A stretch of 34,537 nt of DNA from JBEKTY01 sp049515555 (GTDB lineage Bacteria > Planctomycetota > Planctomycetia > Pirellulales > Thermoguttaceae): positions 1 through 34,537 of the forward strand of contig JBEKTY010000083.1 of assembly GCA_049515555.1 (NCBI GenBank). Reading direction: 5' to 3'. The notes under the pieces are model-generated. The model made no database searches, had not been told where the DNA came from, and was given only the letters and a program-made list of their open reading frames with translations. The position numbers were made by a program, and so were the translations under genes. This document shows, piece after piece, positions 24,124 through 31,705 of this stretch (position 1 is its first letter; each line of letters starts with the position of its first letter).

Positions 24124-25484
24124 GCCTGCCGCAATCAAACGCCTCCGCCGGCCTGCAATCACACGCACCTGCCGGCCCGCAATCGAGGGCATCCGGCAGC
24201 CCGCAAATAAATGTGTTTGCCGGCCGGCGGGTGCTGGTCACGGGGCACACCGGTTTTGTGGGCTCGTGGCTGGCGATCTGGCTGGCGCGGTTGGGGGCGC
24301 GGGTGACGGGCTATAGCCTGCCGCCGCCCACGGTGCCCAGCAATTTCGTCGCGGCGGGGGTCCGCCGGCTGCTGGCCAGCCATTGGGAAGGCGATCTGCG
24401 TGACGTGGAGCGGTTGGAGCGGGCCGTTCGGCGGGCCGACCCCGACGTGGTCTTCCACCTCGCCGCCCAATCGCTGGTCCGCACCGGCTACGCGCAGCCC
24501 CGCGAAACGTTGGACGTGAACGTGATCGGCACGGCTGCCCTGCTGGACGCGGTGCGTGCCCACGGCAAGCCGTGCGCCGTGGTCGTGGCCACCAGCGACA
24601 AGTGCTACGAGAATCGGGAGCAGGTGTGGGGATACCGCGAGAACGACCCGCTGGGCGGCCACGATCCGTACAGCGCCAGCAAGGGTGCGGCCGAGCTGGT
24701 GGCGGCCTGCTACCGCCGCTCGTTCTTCGACCCCCTGCGGCTGGCCGATCACGGTGTAAAGCTGGCCACTGCGCGGTCGGGCAACGTGATCGGCGGAGGC
24801 GACTGGGCCCGGGACCGGCTGGTGCCCGACGCCGTCCGCAGCCTGGCGGCCGGTCGGCCCGTGCCGGTCCGCTCGCCGGGGTCGGTCCGACCCTGGCAGC
24901 ACGTCCTGGAATCGCTCGGCGGATACCTGACCCTGGCCGCCCGGATGCTGCAATCCGACGACCCCGCCTGGTGCGATGCGTGGAACTTCGGCCCCCTGCC
25001 GGGCCAGGAATTGTCGGTCGCGGAACTGGTCGAGCGGCTGCTGGCGGCCTGGGGCGGGGGAACCTGGACCGACGCCAGTCAACCCTGCGCACCCCACGAA
25101 GCCGCCCTGCTGCGATTGAACATTGATAAGAGCCTCTGCCGGCTGGGTTGGCGACCGGCGTGGGTGGCCGGCACGGCCATCGCCCGCACCGCCCGCTGGT
25201 ATCGCCGCTGTTACGACGCGGCCGGGAGCGACTTGGCCGGGCCGCCGAAGGGGACAGTCCCATTTTCGCCTGTCCGCGGCGGACAGGCGGATGAAAATTG
25301 GGACAGCCCCCGCGAAAGTCGGGACAGTCCCCGCGAACAGTTGCCCGACATGCTTCCGGCCTGCCAGGAAGAGATCGATGCTTACGAGTCGGCGTGCGGG
25401 TGGCGCCAATCCCCGGCCGCCCCGCCGCCGCTTTCCGCACCAAGTGTTTCCAATGAGCTGCCTGTCGCCACCATTTGCCGGTAG
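24120..25484 (+). CDS. rfbG: CDP-glucose 4,6-dehydratase
   Basis: A 454-residue enzyme of the short-chain dehydrogenase family that turns CDP-glucose into CDP-4-keto-6-deoxyglucose with NAD. Key sites are GHTGFVGSW (42-50; dinucleotide loop), SDKCYENRE (159-167; catalytic Ser region) and YSASK (184-188; catalytic Tyr and Lys). It is almost 100 residues longer than usual. Residues 4-35 are four copies of an 8-residue repeat encoded by a 24-bp tandem array, ending at the normal FAGRRVLVTG start. Residues about 376-407 (KGTVPFSPVRGGQADENWDS and on) come from a composite palindromic element, inserted before the C-terminal ACQEEIDAYES. The core is intact, so activity is likely. The start ATG overlaps the rfbF stop. 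The last 32 bp overlap the next gene. Confidence 0.94.
   Translation: MSLPQSNASAGLQSHAPAGPQSRASGSPQINVFAGRRVLVTGHTGFVGSWLAIWLARLGARVTGYSLPPPTVPSNFVAAGVRRLLASHWEGDLRDVERLERAVRRADPDVVFHLAAQSLVRTGYAQPRETLDVNVIGTAALLDAVRAHGKPCAVVVATSDKCYENREQVWGYRENDPLGGHDPYSASKGAAELVAACYRRSFFDPLRLADHGVKLATARSGNVIGGGDWARDRLVPDAVRSLAAGRPVPVRSPGSVRPWQHVLESLGGYLTLAARMLQSDDPAWCDAWNFGPLPGQELSVAELVERLLAAWGGGTWTDASQPCAPHEAALLRLNIDKSLCRLGWRPAWVAGTAIARTARWYRRCYDAAGSDLAGPPKGTVPFSPVRGGQADENWDSPRESRDSPREQLPDMLPACQEEIDAYESACGWRQSPAAPPPLSAPSVSNELPVATICR
24131..24226. repeat. 24-bp tandem array in the rfbG start
   Basis: Four units of 24 bp, each starting gcaa and ending in ggc or agc, encode PQSNASAG, LQSHAPAG, PQSRASGS and PQINVFAG. 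The last unit carries the conserved FAG before the dinucleotide fold, so the first three are an N-terminal extension. Confidence 0.88.
25250..25332. repeat. GTVPF-type palindromic element, copy c (composite, in rfbG)
   Basis: The usual arms (ggggacagtcccattttcg at the left, aaaattgggacagcccc at the right) enclose an added palindrome (cctgtccgc and gcggacagg at 25269-25287). A third partial arm (gggacagtcccc) follows up to 25332. It is in frame and encodes GTVPFSPVRGGQADENWDS. Confidence 0.88.
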
Positions 25485-26727
25485 TCTGCTCCGCGAGGAC
25501 CTGGAGCATGTATTGGACCACACGCGGGCCATGTGGGAGGAAGTCCGTGGCCGACGGCTGTTCATCACCGGGGGGACGGGCTTCTTCGGCGTCTGGCTCG
25601 TGGAAACCTTCCTGTGGGCCAACGAGCAGTTGGCACTGAACGCCCGCGCGGTGGTACTGTCGCGTAATCCGCGGGCATTCTGCCGGAAGATGCCGTACCT
25701 GGCGCGTCACCCGGCCTTGAGCTTCCACCAGGGCGACGTGCGGGATTTCGAGTTTCCCGAAGGGTCCTTTTCCCACGTGATCCACGCCGCCACCGAGTCG
25801 GCCCACCGGCCGGGCAGCACATTGGGTGCCGCTGCCGGCTTGTCCGGCAGTGCCGACAACACGGGTGGGCAAGCCACCCGTGGCACCCAGGAGGAGCATG
25901 TCGGGCCCCAATTCTCAGGCCACGAACACCAGGTTCTCATCCGCCTGGGAGAGTCTCCCTCGGCCTTGCTCGACACGATCGTCGATGGCACGCGGCGGGT
26001 ACTGGAGTTCGCCCGGCATTGCGGGGCCAAAAAACTGCTCCTGGTCAGCTCGGGGGCCGTGTATGGGCCGCAGCCGCCGGCCCTGACGCACGTCGGCGAG
26101 GACTACGCCGGGGCCCCGGACCCGATGGACCCCGCCTCGGCCTACGGCCAGGGAAAACGGCTGGCCGAGCAGTGGTGCGCCCTCTGCGCGGAGCGTTATC
26201 GCTTGGCGGCGAAGATTGCCCGTGGGTTCGCCTTCATTGGTCCGCACCTGCCGCTGGACGCCCATTTCGCCGCCGGGAATTTTATTCGCGATGCCCTGCA
26301 AGGCGGGCCGATCGTGGTCCGCGGCGACGGCACGCCCTATCGCTCCTACCTGTACGCGGCCGACCTGGCCGTCTGGCTATGGACGATCCTCTTCCGCGGG
26401 GCCGCCTGCCGGCCATACAACGTGGGGTCGGCCCGGGAACTGACCATTGCCGAGTTGGCCGCCGCGGTGGCCGGGGCCTTTCGGCCGGCCCTGCTAGTGC
26501 GACGGGAGCGGCAGCCGCGGCCCGGCACGCCCCCGCCGCGCTACGTGCCCGCGGTCGAACGGGCCGCGCAGGAGCTCGGCCTGCGGCAAACCATCGACCT
26601 CCGGACGGCCATCGAGCGAACGGTTCGCTGGCACCAGGCCGGCAAGCACGATGAGCCGCGGCGCGGCCCGGCAGGCGCCGCGCACCCGTGGGATCTCTCC
26701 CCTTCCGCCCAACGAGGTGCATCATGA
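25453..26727 (+). CDS. NAD-dependent epimerase/dehydratase (YerF/RfbJ-like candidate)
   Basis: A 424-residue extended short-chain dehydrogenase. GGTGFFG (40-46) binds the nucleotide, Ser199-Ser200 lie before AVYGPQ, and YGQGK (231-235) holds the catalytic Tyr and Lys. Next to RfbF, RfbG and RfbH such enzymes act as 4-keto reductases or epimerases on CDP-deoxysugars (for example CDP-abequose or CDP-paratose synthases, or YerF in yersiniose synthesis); the exact step is inferred. Residues 124-148 come from a 65-bp palindromic element (25824-25888). Together with following low-conservation sequence up to 165 this lengthens a loop behind HVIHAATES. The ATG at 25453 overlaps the end of rfbG by 32 bp; an upstream extension would lie within rfbG. 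Its stop overlaps the next start (ATGA). Confidence 0.86.
   Translation: MSCLSPPFAGSLLREDLEHVLDHTRAMWEEVRGRRLFITGGTGFFGVWLVETFLWANEQLALNARAVVLSRNPRAFCRKMPYLARHPALSFHQGDVRDFEFPEGSFSHVIHAATESAHRPGSTLGAAAGLSGSADNTGGQATRGTQEEHVGPQFSGHEHQVLIRLGESPSALLDTIVDGTRRVLEFARHCGAKKLLLVSSGAVYGPQPPALTHVGEDYAGAPDPMDPASAYGQGKRLAEQWCALCAERYRLAAKIARGFAFIGPHLPLDAHFAAGNFIRDALQGGPIVVRGDGTPYRSYLYAADLAVWLWTILFRGAACRPYNVGSARELTIAELAAAVAGAFRPALLVRRERQPRPGTPPPRYVPAVERAAQELGLRQTIDLRTAIERTVRWHQAGKHDEPRRGPAGAAHPWDLSPSAQRGAS
25824..25888. repeat. GGQATRGT-type palindromic element in the epimerase gene
   Basis: 65 bp starting with gggtgcc and ending with ggcaccc, holding two hairpins (ctgccggcttgtccggcag and cacgggtgggcaagccaccc with partner). 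It is in frame and encodes GAAAGLSGSADNTGGQATRG. The same length and frame recur at 30661-30725. Confidence 0.93.
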
Positions 26728-28229
26728 CGCACGACCCCGGCCAAGTACTGTTCATCTTCGAGATGGCCAACAACCACATGGGCAGCCTCGACCACGGAGT
26801 GCGAATCATCCGCGAGGTTCATGCGGTGAGCAAGGACTTCCCCTTCCGCTTCGGTTTCAAGTTCCAGTACCGCCACCTGGATACACTGATCCATCCCGAC
26901 TACCGCGGCCGCACGGATTTGAAGTACATCAAGCGGTTCCTGGAAACCAATCTCAGCGAGGAACACGGGCGGCAGTTGAAGGACGAGGCGGCCGGGCTGG
27001 GATTCGTCAGCGTGTGCACGCCGTTCGACGAGCCGTCGGTCGAGCGGATCGAGCGGCACGGCTACGACCTGGTCAAGATCGCCAGTTGCTCGCTTTGCGA
27101 CTGGCCACTGCTGGAGCGGATCGCCGAGAGCGGCAAGCCGGTGATCGCCTCGACGGCCGGTGCGCCGCTGGAGGACATTGACAAGGTGGTGTCGTTCTTC
27201 GAGCACCGGCAGATCGAGTTGGCGTTGCTGCATTGCGTGGCCGAGTATCCCACCAAGGACGCGAATCTGCGACTGGGGCAGATCGACCTCTTGCGGCGGC
27301 GGTACGGGAACCTGCGGATCGGCTACTCGACCCACGAGCGGCCGGACAACTTCGATGCCGTCAAGCTGGCGCTGGCCAAGGGGGCGTCGATCCTGGAGAA
27401 GCACGTGGGCCTGGCGGCGGAGGGAATTACCCTGAACGCCTACTCGGCCGGCCCCGCGCAGGTCCGGCGATGGTTGGAGGCGGCCAGCCAGGCCCTGGCG
27501 ATGTGCGGCGACGGTCGCACGCGATCGGCGTTTGCGGCCGACGAGTTAAGCTCCTTGCGGTCGCTGCGGCGGGGCCTGTTTGCCCGCCGCCGCCTCGCGC
27601 CTGGCCAGCGGCTGACCGCGGCTGAGGTGCTGCTGGCCATGCCCGCCGGTCCGGACCAGCTCACCGCCGACAGCCTCTCGAAATACAGCGAGCTTCAGGC
27701 CACGGCGGAGATTGCCCCCGGCGCGGCCTTGCTGACCACCAATACCCGCCGCCGAGATGTCCGGCAGCAGATCTACATGGCCGTAAAGCGCGTGAAGGCC
27801 CTGCTGCAAACCAGCGGCGTGGTGATCCCGCCCAAGGTGGACCTGGAAATCTCGCACCATTACGGCATCGATCGCTTCGACGAGTTCGGCCTGACGATGC
27901 TGACGGTGGTCAACCGCCAGTATTGCAAGAAGGTGCTCGTGCTTTTGCCGGGCCAGCGGCATCCCGAGCAGTACCACAAGATCAAGGAAGAGACCTTCCA
28001 CGTGCTGTACGGCGACGTGTGGGTCAACTTGGACGGGCTGGTGCGGCAGTGCGGCAAGGGCGATCTGGTGGTCATCGAGCGGGGTGTCCGGCACAGTTTC
28101 GGCACGGCCGGCGGGGCGATCCTGGAAGAGGTGTCGCTCACGCACCGGCCTGGCGACTCGTACTACACCGACCCCGCCGTGGCCGCCAACGGAAATCGAA
28201 AAACGGTCCTTACCTACTGGCTCGAGTGA
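26724..28229 (+). CDS. NeuB-family synthase with SAF and C-terminal cupin domains
   Basis: A 501-residue protein. Residues about 10-245 are the NeuB barrel that condenses phosphoenolpyruvate with an aldose-type sugar (FEMANNHMGSL, KFQYRHLDTL, CVAEYPTKDA, GYSTHE near 200). Residues 280-340 look like an SAF domain (RRGLFARRRLAPGQRLTAAE), as in sialic acid synthases. Residues 395-480 form a cupin with His413, His418, Glu422 and His457 as likely metal ligands. In true sialic acid synthases a cupin is not normally fused. No sialic acid activation gene is nearby, so the product need not be a sialic acid; it may act on the CDP- or other deoxysugar of this operon. The start overlaps the upstream stop (ATGA). 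Confidence 0.87.
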   Translation: MTHDPGQVLFIFEMANNHMGSLDHGVRIIREVHAVSKDFPFRFGFKFQYRHLDTLIHPDYRGRTDLKYIKRFLETNLSEEHGRQLKDEAAGLGFVSVCTPFDEPSVERIERHGYDLVKIASCSLCDWPLLERIAESGKPVIASTAGAPLEDIDKVVSFFEHRQIELALLHCVAEYPTKDANLRLGQIDLLRRRYGNLRIGYSTHERPDNFDAVKLALAKGASILEKHVGLAAEGITLNAYSAGPAQVRRWLEAASQALAMCGDGRTRSAFAADELSSLRSLRRGLFARRRLAPGQRLTAAEVLLAMPAGPDQLTADSLSKYSELQATAEIAPGAALLTTNTRRRDVRQQIYMAVKRVKALLQTSGVVIPPKVDLEISHHYGIDRFDEFGLTMLTVVNRQYCKKVLVLLPGQRHPEQYHKIKEETFHVLYGDVWVNLDGLVRQCGKGDLVVIERGVRHSFGTAGGAILEEVSLTHRPGDSYYTDPAVAANGNRKTVLTYWLE

Positions 28230-28240
28230 GGCCCCCGGCC

Positions 28241-30037
28241 ATGAAGCTTTCCGACTATGTTATGGAGCGGGTGGCCCAAGCGGGCGTGCGGCACGTGTTC
28301 CTGCTGCCCGGCGGCGGCGCGATGCACCTGGTCGATTCGCTGGGCCGTTCGGCCGACCTGCGGTACGTGTGCAACCTGCACGAGCAGGCCGCGGCAATCG
28401 CCGCCGACGCCTACGGCCAGTACACCGGCAACCTGGGCGTGGCCCTGGTGACGACCGGCCCCGGCGGCACCAACGCCATCACCGGGCTGGCCGCGGCCTG
28501 GCTCGATTCCACGCCTTGCCTGTTCCTCTCCGGCCAGGTGAAGCGGGCCGATCTGGGCGCCGGCCGCGGCGTCCGCCAAATGGGCTTTCAGGAGTTGGAC
28601 ATCTGCCAGATCGTCCGGCCGATAACGAAGTATGCGGTGCGGGTGGACGACCCCGCGTCGATCCGGCGGCACCTGGACCGCGCGATGCGCCTGGCCCGCA
28701 GTGGCCGGCCGGGACCCGTGTGGCTCGATATCCCCCTGGACGTTCAGGCCGCCGAAGTAGACCCCGCGGGCATGGCGCCGACCGAGGACGACGGGCCACT
28801 TTTGCCCCCGCGGGAGGCCTTGCGGCCGGCGGTCCGCCAGGCCCTCGAGTTGCTGGCGGCCGCCCAGCGCCCAGTGATCCTGGCCGGCAACGGAGTGCGC
28901 CTGGCCGGGGCGATCGAGAAATTCCTGGAACTGGCCGATCGGCTCCAAGTGCCGCTGCTGACCACCTGGAAGGCCATGGATTTCCTGCCCGACGACCATC
29001 CCTTGTTCATCGGCCGGCCGGGGGCGGTCGGTCAGCGGGCGGCCAATTTCGCCCAGCAAAATGCCGACTACCTGCTGGTCCTCGGAGCCCGGCTGGACTT
29101 GGGGCAGACGGCCTACAATCCGCGCGGGCTGGCCCGCGGCGCGAAGAAAGTCGTCGCCGACATCGACCCGGCGGAGATCCGCAAGCTGGACATGCCGCTG
29201 GCCGTCACGCTGTGCGGCGACCTGCGGGACACGATCGAGCTGTTTCTCGAGGAGCAGCCGCGGTTCGCGGCCCGGCCCCGCGCCGCCTGGTGGAACCGCT
29301 GCCGCGAGTGGAAGCGGCGGTTCCCCGTCGTTCGACCGGAATACTGGAACGAAACGTCGGGCGTCAATCTCTACGTGCTGATGGATGTTCTGGGCGACGA
29401 GTTGTGCGGCTCCGACCTCGTTGTGCCCGGCAGTTCCGGCGCGGCCAGCGAAGTTACCATGCAGGCCCTGCGGGTCAAAGCGGGGATGCGGGTCTTCAAC
29501 AGCCAGGGGTTGGGGGCGATGGGCTTCGCCATTCCGGCGGCCATCGGCGGCTGCCTGGCCTCCGGCCGCCGCACCATCGCAATCGACGGCGATGGCAGCC
29601 TGCAAATGAACAGCCAGGAGCTGGAAACCGTGCGCCGGCTGAACCTGCCGATCAAGCTCTTCGTGCTGGACAACGGCGGCTACGCCTCGATCCAGGCGAC
29701 CCAGCGGAACTACTTCCAGGGGCGATACGTGGCCTGCAATCCTCAGAGTGGTCTAACGCTGCCCGACACCCTGGCCCTGGCCGCCGCCTACGGCCTGCCG
29801 GCCCTTTCGATCGGCTCTCAGACCGACTTGCGGCGGCAGGTCCGCCGGGTGTTGGAGCAGCAGGGGCCGGTGGTCTGCAACGTGAGCATCTCGCCCAACC
29901 AGTGTACGGCCCCGCGGGTCGCCTCCGTGCAACGTGAAGATGGCTCGATCACCTCGCGGCCCATGGAAGACCTCTGGCCGCTGCTGGATCGTGAAGAGTT
30001 TCAGGCCAATATGATCGTGGCGCCCATGCCGGAGTGA
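28241..30037 (+). CDS. TPP-dependent acetolactate-synthase-like enzyme, YerE-type candidate
   Basis: The 598-residue protein has the three-domain fold of the acetolactate synthase/pyruvate oxidase family: pyrimidine-binding (1-170) with the catalytic Glu in NLHEQAAAIAAD, a central Rossmann domain (190-320) and a pyrophosphate-binding domain (about 390-560) with GDGSLQMNSQELETV and LDNGGYAS, the Mg-TPP motif. In Yersinia the related YerE transfers a two-carbon unit from pyruvate to CDP-4-keto-3,6-dideoxyglucose. Its place between RfbG and RfbH makes the same role likely here, but a plain acetolactate synthase or a decarboxylase cannot be excluded. It follows the NeuB gene by 11 bases and is not interrupted by any repeat element. 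Confidence 0.85.
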   Translation: MKLSDYVMERVAQAGVRHVFLLPGGGAMHLVDSLGRSADLRYVCNLHEQAAAIAADAYGQYTGNLGVALVTTGPGGTNAITGLAAAWLDSTPCLFLSGQVKRADLGAGRGVRQMGFQELDICQIVRPITKYAVRVDDPASIRRHLDRAMRLARSGRPGPVWLDIPLDVQAAEVDPAGMAPTEDDGPLLPPREALRPAVRQALELLAAAQRPVILAGNGVRLAGAIEKFLELADRLQVPLLTTWKAMDFLPDDHPLFIGRPGAVGQRAANFAQQNADYLLVLGARLDLGQTAYNPRGLARGAKKVVADIDPAEIRKLDMPLAVTLCGDLRDTIELFLEEQPRFAARPRAAWWNRCREWKRRFPVVRPEYWNETSGVNLYVLMDVLGDELCGSDLVVPGSSGAASEVTMQALRVKAGMRVFNSQGLGAMGFAIPAAIGGCLASGRRTIAIDGDGSLQMNSQELETVRRLNLPIKLFVLDNGGYASIQATQRNYFQGRYVACNPQSGLTLPDTLALAAAYGLPALSIGSQTDLRRQVRRVLEQQGPVVCNVSISPNQCTAPRVASVQREDGSITSRPMEDLWPLLDREEFQANMIVAPMPE

Positions 30038-30094
30038 TTATCGTAGACAAATTCCCGAAGCTCAGGACAGAACCTGCTTAGGCGGAGAAGCGTG

Positions 30095-31705
30095 ATGCTG
30101 GACGTAAGCAACTCAGGGTTTGCCGCCGACGCAACTTCGGTTCACCCCGGGTGTCTTCCAGAAACGGCGGCGGAGCTAGGGCCGCGACCCTGCCCGGTGT
30201 GCGGCCGGACCGCGGGCAAGCTCCTTCTGCGGCAGCAGTTTGCGGCCATGTCGGCCGGCAGCCTGCTGGCGGGCTACGACGTGGTTGTCTGCCGGGGTTG
30301 CGGGGCTGGCTATGCCGACGCCATCCCGCCGCAGACCGCCTTCGACGACCACTATCGCGAGATGTCGAAGTACGAGTACCAGTTGCGCGGCGGCCGGGAG
30401 TCGGAGTACGACCTGGCCCGCTTCCGCGCCGTGGCGGCGATAATCGACCAGCTTGCCCCCTCGCGGGGCATCCGCATCCTGGATGTCGGTTGCGCGACGG
30501 GCGGGCTGCTGGCCCTGCTGAAAGAAAGAGGCTACGGCCACGTCTGGGGGCTCGATCCGTCGCCGATGTGCGCCGCAGCGGCCCGGCGGCTGTATGGAAT
30601 CGAGGTTATCACCGGCTCGCTGGCCGAGTTGCAACGTGGCGGTGCTGCGGTGCGGGGATGGGGTGCCACTGCTGGCTTGTCCAGCAGTGCCCGCAGCACG
30701 GGTGGGCAAGCCACCCGTGGCACCCACCAGGAAGAAATTTGCTCCCGACTCTCTCGTCACGAATTCGAGCTGGTGATCCTCTCCGGCGTCCTGGAGCATA
30801 TCCGCGAGGTCCGCTGGGCACTGGGGGTGCTGGCAAACGTACTGGCCGAGAGCGGCCTGATGTTCGTTTCTGTGCCAGACGCCACGCGATTTGCTGCGGA
30901 AGAGGACGCCCCGCTGCAGCAGTTCAGCACTGAGCACATCAACTTCTTCTCGCCCGTGTCGCTTGATAACGCCATGCAAGCGGCCGGCTTCGTGCCCCGC
31001 CTGAGCCGCCAGAACGCCTATCCGCAGGAGCACGGCACGGTCATGCCGGTGGTCGACGCGATGTTTCAATTGCAAGGTCCCCTCTCCCTCCGGGAGAGGG
31101 CTAGGGTGAGGGCTGGTGGGCGACAGACGCCGTTGTGCAGGTCGGGTAAACACCCTATGCCCTCACCCCCTGCCCCTCTCCCAAAGGGCGAGGGGAGACG
31201 GTTCGACCGGGCAACCGAGCCGGCACTGGCCGAGTATATTCGGCGCTCGCGGGAGGTAGACAAGCGGATCCGGGCCGCGATCGGTGCGATTGTGGCCCGC
31301 GGCCAGCCGATCGTCGTGTGGGGCGTGGGCACGCACACGCTTCGCCTGCTGGCCACCAGCCGCTTGGCGGAGGCACAAATCGTGGCCTTCGTCGACTCGA
31401 ATCCCCGCTACCAGGGAAAGCAGTTGCACGGCCGCCCGATCATCGCCCCCGACGAGCTGCGCGGCCGAAGCGAGCCGATCCTCATCTCGTCGCGGGTCTT
31501 CCAGCGCGACATCGAGCGGCAGATCCGCGAGTCGCTCGGGCTGGCCAACCAGTTGCACTTCCTGTACAGCCTCCCTGCGGGGACTGGCTCATTTTTCGAC
31601 CGGGGACTGTCCCAAGTTTCGTCCGACGAAACTGGGACTGTCCCCTTTGGCCGGGCTGAAAAATGTGCCTGTCCCCTTATCGCCCCGGATAAGGAGCCGC
31701 GATGA
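30095..31705 (+). CDS. Sugar C-methyltransferase with three palindromic insertions
   Basis: The 536-residue product has three parts. A zinc-binding head has CPVC at 33-36 and CRGC at 66-69. A SAM methyltransferase (about 105-325) has ILDVGCATGG (128-137) and FELVILSGVLEH, and a C-terminal domain (about 375-495) has VVWGVGTHTLRLLA and AFVDSNP. This order is that of sugar C-methyltransferases such as TylC3 or NovU, usually about 410 residues. The surplus is three inserts: 188-212 (GGQATRGT-type), 328-369 (PLSLRERARVRA-type) and 498-536 (GTVPF-type, at the end). Two fall in linkers; the first sits between the SAM motif region and the next beta strand. ATG 30095 follows GGAG at seven bases; a GTG lies one codon before. 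The stop overlaps the next start. Confidence 0.88.
   Translation: MLDVSNSGFAADATSVHPGCLPETAAELGPRPCPVCGRTAGKLLLRQQFAAMSAGSLLAGYDVVVCRGCGAGYADAIPPQTAFDDHYREMSKYEYQLRGGRESEYDLARFRAVAAIIDQLAPSRGIRILDVGCATGGLLALLKERGYGHVWGLDPSPMCAAAARRLYGIEVITGSLAELQRGGAAVRGWGATAGLSSSARSTGGQATRGTHQEEICSRLSRHEFELVILSGVLEHIREVRWALGVLANVLAESGLMFVSVPDATRFAAEEDAPLQQFSTEHINFFSPVSLDNAMQAAGFVPRLSRQNAYPQEHGTVMPVVDAMFQLQGPLSLRERARVRAGGRQTPLCRSGKHPMPSPPAPLPKGEGRRFDRATEPALAEYIRRSREVDKRIRAAIGAIVARGQPIVVWGVGTHTLRLLATSRLAEAQIVAFVDSNPRYQGKQLHGRPIIAPDELRGRSEPILISSRVFQRDIERQIRESLGLANQLHFLYSLPAGTGSFFDRGLSQVSSDETGTVPFGRAEKCACPLIAPDKEPR
30661..30725. repeat. GGQATRGT-type palindromic element in the methyltransferase gene
   Basis: 65 bp from gggtgcc to ggcaccc with two hairpins (ctgctggcttgtccagcag and cacgggtgggcaagccaccc with partner). 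It is in frame, in the same frame as at 25824, and encodes GATAGLSSSARSTGGQATRG. Confidence 0.93.
31079..31196. repeat. PLSLRERARVRA-type palindromic element in the methyltransferase gene
   Basis: Arms gggagagggctagggtgagg (31092-31111) and ccctcaccccctgcccctct (31160-31179) are imperfect reverse complements, and each end carries its own small hairpin (cctctccctccgggagagg). It is in frame and adds about 42 residues. Peptides of this wording are seen in small predicted proteins of many GC-rich bacteria, so it is a widespread dispersed repeat. Confidence 0.85.
31579..31676. repeat. Nested palindromic element at the methyltransferase 3' end
   Basis: The inner hairpin 31602-31645 is a GTVPF-type element in reverse orientation. 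The outer arms ggggactggctcatttttc (31579-31597) and gaaaaatgtgcctgtcccc (31658-31676) enclose it; the outer arm resembles the aggggacaggcacc arm at 7284-7309. It encodes the last 39 residues of the protein. Confidence 0.88.

Noticed and set aside
26724..28229. Calling the NeuB-like gene a true N-acetylneuraminate synthase
   Set aside because: The fused cupin and the lack of nonulosonate genes nearby make the substrate open.
28084..29937. 617-codon open frame on the plus strand overlapping the TPP enzyme
   Set aside because: Arg/Pro/Gly/Ala-rich shadow in another frame; the TPP motifs lie in the frame starting at 28241.
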